Part shown: positions 12,301-24,300 of the stretch, piece by piece
Layout of the letters: each line of letters opens with the position of its first letter
Position numbering within the stretch: the first letter of the stretch is position 1
Assembly: GCA_020650975.1 (NCBI GenBank)
Contig: JAIPMN010002410.1
Span: 13,335-52,652, forward strand
DNA from: Apostichopus californicus
Taxonomy: Eukaryota; Echinodermata; Holothuroidea; Aspidochirotida; Stichopodidae
Reading direction: 5' to 3'
DNA: 39,318 nt
Translations under genes and position numbers: made by a program
Notes under the pieces: generated by a model
Told to the model about the DNA's origin: nothing
Seen by the model: only the letters and a program-made list of their open reading frames with translations
The model's database searches: none

Positions 12301-15300
12301 GGGGGACGGGGGACACGTCCCCCCCACATTTTGATGGGTGGGGGACACAATATCAAATGTCCCCCCCACACATTTGGAAAAAAAATAGTGTCGTGGCTCT
12401 ATTTGGTCAGGGTTTACACATCTCAGGATTCATATATCATCGAATATCACTCAATGTTGCTGAATGGAGAATTCCACCCAGATCTCGTGAGTTGGTACCC
12501 TGAGTTCTCCGACAATCTTAAGGTTAGTCTGCCTTTCTTTCGAGGCCAGTTCCAGTCGTCGTCGGTTGAAGGGTATAGACAAATATTGAAGTTGATGAAT
12601 CCAGCGGTACGGGCTATGTTTGGTGAAGTCGAAGCTCTCTTGCGGTTGCTCCTCGTCTCCTCCGCCAGTTCGACGGAAGCCGAGAGATCTTTTAGTGCTT
12701 TGAGGCGTTTGAAGAAATGGCTACGGAGCACCATGACTCAACAGAGGCTGAACCATGTGATGGTGTGCCATATTTACCGCGAACGTCTAGCCCAGTTGAA
12801 GCCTGGGGAGTTAGCAGAGAAGTTCGTTGGTTTCTCGGATTACAGACGCCGCATCTTCGGGCGATTCCAGTAGAAAACTAGTGCACTCCGTCATTATCAT
12901 AAGAGACAGCACTTCATAGCTAGAGTCCAAGCTTGTACATATAGTTGTTGTTTAGTTGTAGACGGTGTTTCAAAGACGGTGCGCGTTCCCTAATATTGGG
13001 GAAATGAAATAGGGAGCATATTCCGTGGCAGCGCATCCCATGTTACCTTGTTTTTGAGTGATACCGGAGTTTACTCCACAGTGAGAACACTGGGTACACG
13101 CAGGGACGTCGCTAGGGGGGGGGGGTGTCTCACCCCAAACTTGGTAAAACTGATGACGATAGTTGGAAAATTGGAGTGCGACAGTCGGAATTTCCGACTG
13201 TCGCACTCTAGTTTATCTAGGCCTATTAATTTATTCTTGTGATTGTGCATGACCTAAAAATTAAAAAAATTTCGGTCCAAATTGACCTTTAATCTGTCAT
13301 ATTTACCACGTTTTCCTTGCCACTTTGAGAAATTGTATCTCGCGATTCTTATACTCCACCGTACAAAACTTCGTATGATTTTGAATACTCCAATTAAAAA
13401 ATGCCTAATAGAACTACCGTCATAGGTGTAGGAGCCCAATTTGATTTGGTGGGATTGTAACGACTTGCCCGAAAAATATAACCAAAATTTTTCGCGCGCT
13501 AAGCGCGCGTTCCACATGTTAAATGTGCATATCATATAGACATGCATCGGTTTTTACATCGTATGCAAATAGCATACGATCATTTTACGTCTTATTACTC
13601 TTTCATATTGGTTAGAATATTAATGGTAATAATTGAAGTTTAACTACTGAAAAACACATTGCAAATTATCTTTCTTCCAGTAGGTTCCCGAAAAGTTATC
13701 AGCATGTTGCCCGAAATTTCACAAGAAAAATATTTGGTTGCTGGTTAAATGAGTGCCAGTGGGTACAAATGTACCGAAAAAAGTTCGCAACAAAAGTGCA
13801 GTCGCGAAAGATTGGGTGTCTGACTGCATGACACTGACCGTATCGTTGACGATTAGCGCGAGGGTGGGGGGGGAGCAGTCGGACATTTCTGGCTTCAAAA
13901 CCCATCCAGTTCGATTTTCAGCCACATTAAATTATTAATAATGGCGTATGAGGAAATGCACCATTTTGTGGTAGGACTCCCAGGACGGCAAGTCGAGAAA
14001 CTCACATGCAGTCGCGGCGGGTAGCTTCCTTCGTCTGTATGTCCGGGGACATTTTGGGACATCGTTCCTATAGGCCAGGGGTGGGCAACCTACGGCCCGC
14101 ATGCGGCCCGCCAGTGATTTTTTACATCATCACAAAAAACGAACTAGCTGCTTAGAATTTATCTGCACTAATCATGCTGTCAGGTAGGTCTATTATCACC
14201 ATTAATTATCAACTGGACTGTATTGACATTATGTTTTTGTGAATACAGATTAGTACACTATTGCTTGAACGTCGTCGGAAGCAAAGCTTTGAAATCAACA
14301 GCAGGTCGTTGGTTAGGTGCGGCCCTGTCAATCTTTCACTCCTAAAATCTGGCCCATTCATTCAAAAAGGGTGCCCACCACTGCTATAGGCCTATATCTG
14401 AGGCCCTGGGGTCATTCCTTGACCGACTTGGTGCAATATCATGTGCCCATTTCGAAGTAAATTTATTCACAGATTGTTAGTTGTAATGGGTTCGAACAAA
14501 TGAGGGGAATTCTATCATGAAACATAGGGCAAAATGGGGCTGGGGTTCCAGTTCGCCGCATCATTTGTCAACTTGGTTCTAACTGGGTTCTAATGTTCAT
14601 GTCATTTGGAATCACTAATAAAAGAAATAATCCACCAAAAATTAAGGTCGCATGAACTTTATTGCAGATTTCCTGAGAGACGAATTTGTAATTTTCTTCC
14701 GAAATCATGCAACTAGCTGGCTGCTATCCAGCCTGGCAAGTGCCATCTCCAGCGATCTGGCAGGTATTGAAATCTGAAATTTTCTTGGTACGCTGCGCGC
14801 CAACCGATGGTGGCGCTCCGCTTAGATAGTACTTGCGGCCGGAATACTCGAATCGATTACGTCCCCCCACGTTTCAAGTCGGATTGACGCCCCTGGCCAC
14901 TACAGTCAATGGCAGTAATGGTTTCAGCCCTCAACCTATACATGTACACCTATAAAGCTAGGCTAGTTAGCTTCCATATAGAAAAGAGTGGTAGGTCTAA
15001 GGCCAGTTGTTGAATATTCACATTAGCTGATTATCTGAAAGTAATACCTATTTACAAACAAGGGAGGTGAAATACTATTTTTTTATTTAAAATTTTAGAG
15101 AATAAGCCTCTCCAGTAGGCATAATTTTTCAATTACGATCGGCTTGATTTTGTACACCATTGAGTCACATGCTGACTGTGGAATATGTTTGTATTTTAGA
15201 TCCTCTTGCAAGCAGGAACTCGCAAAGAAGCCTTGTTGACCTATCAAATCCGCAAGCTGGCCGAAGTCAGTCTCTAAGAATATACATTCTAATTTGATGG

Positions 15301-18300
15301 CCCAGAAAATGTGACTCTTTGTTCTCTAAAAAGACCAGAGTACTGCAAAACAGTACCCTAGGAGACCTCCCTATTCTTGCAGATAGCATTAAACCTCAAC
15401 ACTCTATGTCCTGTCACTGTGTTATTAACTTTGAATACAGGTTTGAATTATTCAGCATTGCAGATTTCTTAGGTAACAAACAGTGTGTTTTATTACAAAC
15501 GTACAACCAAAAATGATAGGAATTTGACACCACATATGATGGCCGGCATGAAAACAAGCTGGTATTATAGAAGTAGGTATGAACCGTGTGGGGTTTCTGT
15601 GTGTGCCCTGTATGGCTTATAAATAAAGTAGTGTAATTAAAAACTGTGCATAGGAGAGTCATTCATCTCAGTATCTTTAATACGAATCATTCTCTTGGTT
15701 TTGTTGTACAGTGTAGGAAAGTAAACCAAACTCTCACGGTGATGAAACCTCCGAGAATTGATATTCTTACAAACAAATTTATGACAAATTGTGTAGCATT
15801 TGAAGTGTTTATTGGCAGATACTTATGTACCATTATACAAAATTATTTGAAAGCCGAGTTTGTATTGGATTGATTGGTTCCATACTAGATCATTTGAAGA
15901 AGAGAAAAAGGTGTCTGAAAGTTGCAATTTGTTACCTCATGCTGTCAAAATCTCATTGGGAAAATATCGGTATAAAGCATAGACTGGTAATGAAAAATGT
16001 ATTTTTTTCTCTCAAATTCAATATGATTAGAGTACAAGTACGAGTCTATGCAGATGAGTACAGAATATGAGTACAAAGTGGGGGACTCACTACGAGCCTG
16101 ATAGCGCAAGGTTAAGAACTGGTACTCATGCTCAGAGCTCAGTACCCATATTTGATAAAAATATCGAGGTGGGACCAGAACAAGAAAATATTTCTTATCT
16201 TCACTGTAGAAGATATATATCTTCAGTTTACCCAATAGTATGCGTCAGATTCTTTAAAAACAAATTTCAAATACATTTTATTCGTAGAAAAATCTTAATG
16301 CTATTTGGCTTTAAAGCCGTCTATTTTATAAAATGAAACAATAAGTTAAAAGAGATTTTTTCTTAATTTCACATTTCTAATCTGGAACATTGGTTCCTCT
16401 TTCTGTCAATGATATTTTAGGCTCTCATTGGCATGGCTTTCTCAGTTGGCTTCATCATTGGTCCGATGATTGGAGCATATTTTGCGAGAGGCAGTTCTTT
16501 CCAAGCAGATACCCTTGTCAACAAGCCAGCGATATTGGCACTTAGTCTAGCTCTGTTGGATATTCTATTAGTCGTTCTGTTTTTGAAGGAATCTCTCCCG
16601 GCTGATAAAAGAGTAAGTGAATTGGCTGTTTTGCTTGAAACCTTTTTAAAATATTATTATAATTATTTTTTTATCCTTTTGAAAATGACACCTGTATTTT
16701 GATAGTTTATCTTTCCATCCTGCAAGAATTATCAGAGAACTGGGTTTCTTGGGGTGTATTAATTTGTAGCGCGTGGGGGGTGGGATTGGATGAAGGAGTG
16801 TGTTTAACTGGAAATAGAGGGGCAGGACATAAGGAGTACAAAGTCATGCAGCGTTGAGAGGTTCCCGACAATCCCGTTAACACGATGAGGTACTTCTTGT
16901 CGACGAGAAGTAGCCCTTTGGTAAAGAATGGGCAATAAAATTACTTGATTTATACACAACAGTTCAACGGAAATTGGTTCTTTCTTAAGCCAACAGCATC
17001 CTGACCACATTGAAATCCTTTCTTTGTTTCGTTGTTCCATTGAAATTACATTTCAACTTCTTGTCTACTATCATCTAAAGGTAAACTTTAAAAGAGGAAG
17101 AGGATTTTTGTCTAGATTGGGATTGAAACCAGCACGAGGCTTGCTACCCTTAGGTCACAGGTTTGGAATCCTGCTCTAGCCAAAAATTTCTCTGCTTAAT
17201 TCAAGTTTGTTTAGAATTCACCAATCAGTTTCCCCTCGATAATTTTTTCTAAATTCGTCACAGAAATAAGAGATTTAACGATCCGTTTACGTTCTCTCTA
17301 GGTATCCTCGTTCGGAAACAGTCTTCAGAGTGCTCAAGACTTGATCAACCCTTTTTCACTTTTCAACTTTACTGCCGTACAGAGAGCTACTACCAAAGGT
17401 AAATACTCGACAAGGGTAAAATTTATTTGAACGGAGATTGTTAGGGTGAGCACACTGCACTGGAAATTAAAGGAGGACTTGAGACCGAACTTTAGATCTG
17501 ATACGTTAAATTAAAAAGCAAAAGGAGGAATAATACGAGGAATAAAAACGAGTTATAGTAAAGTTTTGTCCGATTGCTCTGGTTTACAAGATAGTCATCG
17601 TTACAAATATGCTAAATCCTTGGAATGCTCCTTTAAGGCTAATCCGATGATGACATCAGCTCAACAGTGTAGGCCTAAGTGTTAACTTTAACCCGCTGTT
17701 TTATCAATTCTAATGACTCATCGGAAACCTGCTCTTAGAACTTAATGTAAACATCAGAGCACTCGTGGATGCCATACCAAACCAATTTTATCCTTGAAAA
17801 ATTGGGTACTGTCTTCTTAAAGCAGCATTTTGCGTCCTTTTCTATGGTTTTTCTCAACCTCACTGATTCCACGATGCCATAACGACATACATAATTAGCT
17901 TATCTATTCAAATCTTACTTCAAATGGTGGCATAACATAAAAGGCGAAAAATTTACAACTTTCAAATTTGTTTTTCTCGAAGATATTTTCCGTTGGGATC
18001 CAAATAAACCTCGCCCATAATATGAATATGTAAAAGCTACGAATGTCATTGGCCAATACGTAATACAACACCATGCTTGATTTGTGTAGATTGTCTATGG
18101 CAGTTGTACCAGGGAGCTGTTAGAGTCCAGCTTGCTGGTTGTACCAAGTTACCAACTGGACGTTTTGAATCTATTTTTAGCAATGGCTCATAACTAAACC
18201 TGCATCTCTGATTGGTTGAATTCAAACTAGTGGGTTGGGGGAACTGTATGCGATTAATATTAAATGTGTAATTTGTCGGAGGACACTTTTCTCATTATCT

Positions 18301-21300
18301 GCAAATGTCCTTAATTACTCGCCAATTAACGCTTTTGGCAGGGAAAAAAATTGGCTAATATCTTAGTTTGCTGTTTTGTGATTGATATATGTAAAAAAAC
18401 TTGATGGACTTGTCAAAAAAGTGGAAAACAGCGACAAAACGCAAAATGCTGCTTTAACATGTTATTTGACGCCATAAATTATCTGTGATGCATGGAAGAA
18501 ACTGACCTGATAGTATTTTGTATTAGAATAATTAGTCCATTCACTCCTACTTACGACCCTCATCTGCTAAAAAGAGTCATTTCTTAAATATTAGTACCCT
18601 TGTTTTATCCACATTTTAATTTTTGGGATGGGTTGAACATTACTAAAGATTCGCCCAAAATACAGACCAATGTCCCAATGGTCTTACCCATGACACATTG
18701 CTCCTTTAATATAAATATTTTTTTTAATTGCATTTTAAGCATCGATTTCTGTTTTATTCCTCTTCTTTTCTTCTCAGATAAGTCCATTTTTCGCCAAATT
18801 GGGTTATGCTACTTTCTCTTCTTATTCATCTTCTCCGGTCTGGAATTTACACTGACTTTCTTGGTACATCACAGGTTTCAATACACCAGGTGAGATTTAT
18901 GGTTTATTAATCATGATATCGATATAAGGTAACTCTTGTCTAATTTTTGTTCTCTTTTGCTCTTTAACCACTTAGGGAATCTGCTTGTTCACAAAAATTG
19001 AACATATTTTTTCTCTTCCTGGACAAAACATCAATGGTTTTATTATCTAGATTACCCCCCCCCCCTCCCTTGCCCTATTCTGCCCTTCTCATGTCTTCTC
19101 TCCCTCTTCTTGCTTCCCACCCTCTTCCCCTCCCTGCCCCCTTTCTACCCTTCTTTCCCTTTGTGCTTCTAACCCACGTTTCTTTTTATGAGATGTGTAC
19201 TTGTAAAATGTTTGCATTTGTGTCGAAAAGAAATTCCAAAACCGATGAAGTCAATGAAACAAAACTAAGTGTACAGTCAGTTTGACTGTCTATATGTATG
19301 CTTAACTGACGAAGGTACTAAACCATTTGGCATAGTTGAAAATCACTTTGTATGAAAGTAAATCTTCAACCCTAAGAAATTAATCCTGTCTAGAATATAT
19401 AATCACGTTCTAATCTTGTTGAAAACGAAAATTCATTAATTGGCAATCCTAGATAAAGCTTAACATGTTTTGGAATTGATTTGATTTGATTGAATGATGT
19501 TTGGTACATCTCACTCAATTGGATAGTGGGAGGACAGAATGTCTTAAACAGAAGTAAGGTTCTAGCTTCTGGGGGGGGGGGGGAGGGTCAGGTAGTGCTN
19601 NNNNNNNNNTCAATGGGATAGTGGGAGGACAGAATGTCTTAAACAGAAGTAAAGTCCTTGCTTTCTGGGGGGGGGGGGGTCAGGTAGTGCTCTGCAGGGA
19701 AGATTAATTACATACAATGCATCTGCCACATTATAATATGTAACACTGTTTATTGACAGTATGTGTGCAAAGTGGAATGGGAGGGGGGAAGGTAGGGGTC
19801 ATGTGAGTCAGGGGAAAATGTTCAGTCAAGGAAAATGTTTAGTCGGTGGGTCTGTTAAGATTCAAAAGTTTTAACTAGCAACTTTGAGTTTAGATGTAAT
19901 ATTGAAGCTGATAACAGAATTGTCTAAATTTTGAAATTTAGATAAAGACACACCCTACATTCGTAAATTTTGTATTAGTCTACAGCCGGTCCATAAAAGT
20001 TCATGACCATATAAAAATCAGTCCTCCTCTAACCCCTACCCCCCCCCCCCTCCATCCCTCCACATTTGAAATCCTGTGCACATCACTGTTTATTAACAGG
20101 AAACTTTTTATTGTTTCTAAATTAATTTATCTTTGCAGTATGCAACAGGGGAAGATGTTTGTCTTCATTGGTGTCATAATGGCCCTAGTACAAGGTGAGT
20201 TGTACTTGCAGATCAAAAATATAGTGTTTTGTCATTGACTTGCTTATTGGTGTAACCCTGCAAAGAGATTTATGGTATTAATTGCCTTCAACTTAGGGTT
20301 CAATAGGCTAGTTAGTAGAGAGAGAGAGAGAGACAGGCTTTGTATGTCTGAAGCCACTTGTTTGAATTTCTGTTCTGGTCAAGTTTTTCTTTGCTCAAAA
20401 TTATTTAAAAAGATTCAAAAGATATTCTAGTAAGTGATAGTTGAATGACACACCTTTTTTAAAACAGTTTTGTTGAAATCGGGATGAAAATGACTGGAGA
20501 CGAGTTTAATAGTTGTAGTCACTAAAAGTTGTTTCCCCAATGTTGATATTAAAAACTATTATGTTTGTCCAATGTATACGTCTAGATATTGTTTTCACCT
20601 AAAAAGTTGTATTTGTGGTTGCTAATGCCCTGTGTGAAATCATGAATAACGTATATTGACAAACTATGAAATATGTGGAACTTGTCTGAAAAGTTGACTG
20701 TAAACTTTAGTTCAAACTTTCAAAATTGATTCTCTGCTTTGTAAGAAAGGGATTATTTTTGTTTGTTTGGATGTAATCATTGCAGATACAAACTAAAATT
20801 ACATCTGTCACAACAATATATGTTGATTTATCATTTTCAGGTGGTTACGTGAGAAGAATTAAACCTGGTAAAGAGAGGAGCGTGGCACTTGTGGTGAGTT
20901 TGACCTAAAAAAATATATCTCTGTAAAAGTTAAAGCCACTGTTTGGATCTTGTAGCTTAGCTTCTCTGATGCGTTTAAACAGAAAGTAAAAGCAAGAAAA
21001 ATAACAAAGAAGTTGACTGTGTTCTTGGTGTTGGTTAATCGCTTAGCATAAAGGCAAAGATTTGTTTCACCACCTCCCCTCCTTCCCCTCCCCAAAACAA
21101 TGCATTTTTAAGAGGTTTATACCTTGCCAAAATAGCAAATTTCTTGAAGAGTGGAGAATCTGTGAACGGTTATAGTCAAAAGGATGAATTATAAGAGGCA
21201 TAGTTTGATCAGAGTTTGATTTTCTATCCGCAGTTTTGGAGATTGCAGGTTCACTTTTTTTTCACTTCGATTCTGAGGTTTTTATTTTTTTGGATTTGTT

Positions 21301-24300
21301 TGCCAGCTGCATCAGATATTTACATTACCCTAGTTTTAGTTAGTACTGACATTGTCTACGTTATCGAAACTAATTTATAGCCATATTGGCATCGTGGCAT
21401 CTTTTTCTCTCTATCTCTCTCCGTCTCTTCATTCCTTCCAACCCCCCCCCCTCCTCTCTCTCCTTCCTAACTTTTCCCAAATTTCAGTATTACTACTCAT
21501 ATTTGACTTCTAGCACATCTTGACTATTACCGTCCATATGGGATGTTCATATTTGTAAATAGTGCCCTCTATTCCCAAAAATCGATTCCTCTAACTATAT
21601 CTTTATAACATATTGGATTTTGTCATCTAGTTATAAAATGACACACAAAATCACTTCATAATTCATAGAAATTCAAAACAGTGTTTTAGCAATGACTGTC
21701 TTAGTAGAGGGAGCATCTTCTTTAAGTCATGGTCTTTATGATTTGAACATTTTCACATAAATTTACAACATTTATGTCCATCATTCATTCATTCCTCTTC
21801 TCTTCAAAAGTCAGTACATCAGCAGCATTGTCCGGGGGCAGACAATGTTGCACTAACCTCAACTGTTGCCAGGTGCAATCGTTAAATCAGGCATAACCTG
21901 TAAATTTCATATCTTCAAAAATTAAAACATACTTAGCAGAATGTTTTACATGATGAAGACAGTTATGTTGTGATGTTTTTTGAATTGACCTTTTTTACTC
22001 TAATCATATTTCCATATAATTTGAAATTGATCTTTTATTTCTCCATTTGGATTTTTTTCATCATCAGGGCATGTTCCTGTTGCTTCCGTCTTTCATCATC
22101 ATATCCTTGAGTCATTCACAACTACCGTACTACTTTGGCCTTACCTTATTTTCATTCGGTGAGTTGTTATCTTGAATTCTCATCAAACATTCGTCTGTTG
22201 GTTTCGTCTGCCACAACGTCCAAAGTTGGTGAAATGACACAATGGCCAAATTCATCGCTGGAACAGTTTGATCGTAATGAAACGTAATATGTGGGAGAGT
22301 CTGTGTTCAAAGCTTCAAGCCTCCTTGGTGCCAACGTATTAAAGGTTTCAATTCGAGAAATCCAAAGATTTCATTCGTTCCTCACTTGACACCTGCCTAC
22401 CCTCAAAACTACTTCACTACCATCTCTAAGAGTCCCAAGTATTCTTCCAAAAGAGTGCTGATTCAGAACAATGAAATTTATTATTCATTTATTATTAAGT
22501 GTATAGCTCGTTGGTGTGACATGTTAATTACTATACAAGCCATTTATATATATATATATGTACCTCTATGTGTTTGAATCCTAGCATTATACAATAACAG
22601 TCATCCAGGACATAAAAAGTTTGTCCAGTCCTTATCATTCAAATAAAGCAAGTAGCCCAGTTGTTAGGAGAAATTAATTACTTTTACGGCAGTTTGGATT
22701 GTCAAAGAAGGTAGGGATTGCCGTGACATGGATTTCTCCTCTGCGTCAGTAATCCTTTTAATTTTGGTTTCATCTGCAGTTGCGACTGGTACTTGCTTGC
22801 CTGTCATATTTGAAATTAATTTCAATTGCATGAGTATAAGTTCAGGTGCAAGTAGACTTTGATAGTTACATTCAGTTAGTTTAAGACCTTACAAGAGAAG
22901 ACAGCAGGAGGGGAGGGGGGGGTGAGTGGAGGGTCAGAGGGGCTACAACCTTGGCCCAGGGTAAATTAGGAGGACCGTGGATATGTGGGATGAATAATAA
23001 TGTATTCTGATTTTTATATTTTACTTATGGAAAAATGAGACTTCAAAAGAGGATGCCTGGGGGATATTATGGTCCACTGGACCCCCTCTCCCCCTCTGGC
23101 TGTTGAAAGCCACCTGTCAACTTTTGGTTTCTAAGAATTGCGTTTCAGATCGATCACTTTCACTTTATGTAAATTTACTTCTGCCTGTTTTTGTTGTTGT
23201 TTTTGACAGCTTCTGCTACTGTTGTTCCCTGTATGACCACTGTGGTGACCATGTACGGTAAGTAACCCTCAATCCCCCCCCCCTCCGTCACTCCAGATGA
23301 CGTCATCCTCCCCACAGATTCTGGAGTTTCATCCGGTCGTTCCAAACATCGTTGTTACGAGAGGCACATACTACTTCTGTTAATTTTCAGCTGCAAGCTC
23401 TTACCTGAGTTCAAGATTTCCTTTATGTAAAACATGGCCAACACCAACCATTAGGGGTGCAGCAGCAGTGCTGAAGCCATAGTGTGTGATGCTTGCAAGT
23501 ATTATAATGTTCAAGTTTCATGGAGATGATCATAATATTCATAAACATTCATTTCTGTTAGATATGACTTATTGTTTGTTTTTTTATTGAATAGGCCTCA
23601 GAATCTATCTTCACTTTGTGGGCGGGTGGGGTAGGGGGTGGGGGAAGACAATTTTGTTCCAAATCAAATTAGATGTTACATATGTGCAATCTTCTACTTT
23701 CAAATTCTACTGCCCAAATTTTGCTCACCTCTTGCCAGTTATATCAAAAAATTTCCCTGACTTTGTGCAGCCCCGATGTTTTGATGCAGACTGTGTGTAA
23801 AATATGTGTCAAATTTATGTAAAAGTGGTTGTATGTCCAGGAAGAAATGTTATTCTATCATCAAATCCATATCTGTAATGTCATAGAGAGATTTTCTGCA
23901 AATCAGTTGAGTTCTTAATAGGGCCATTTTATTGAAATGTGTAGGAAAGGTCAAGTTATGCTAATGGTCATCTCCGAGGTGTGAGTTTGGCCACTCCGAG
24001 CTTTTTGGTGAAACTAATTCCATCTCTCGTGTCCAACTTTCAAAAAGGCAAATTCAAGCCTCGAAAACAGTTACTGTGAAAGGCTTTATAAGCCCAAGGC
24101 TTCAGTGTTGATTTTGTTTCCAATTACAAGTCTGTTGTCTTGAGTAAATAAGCGTCTAATAAGCGTGAAATGTGCGATATTGTATAATTGCGAAGGTTGG
24201 ATTTTGGATCTAGATAATCCGCGATCCAGATAAACAGAAGTCGGGATAATCCCATATTTTTTAACTCTATATAGCTATTTCATCTGTATATTTGAAGTTC

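Larger units (their letters stand above)
12283..14895 (+). mobile_element. hAT transposon, internally rearranged, perfect 8-bp TSD
   Basis: The ends are CATGGGCGTCAATCC (left) and the reverse complement of CAGGGGCGTCAATCC (right), 14 of 15 matching. The flanks 12275-12282 and 14896-14903 are both GCCACTAC. A hAT transposase C-terminal fragment lies near the left end, so the catalytic N-terminal part is missing and the element cannot be autonomous. The right 2 kb holds unrelated sequence, a 35-bp hairpin and a nested hAT MITE. It lies wholly in MFSD10 coding intron 4 (12143-16420). Confidence 0.93.

Noticed and set aside
17467..17636. Further TTAA MITE (TTAAAGGAG ends)
   Set aside because: Only about five bases beyond TTAA match between the two ends, which is too little in AT-rich DNA.
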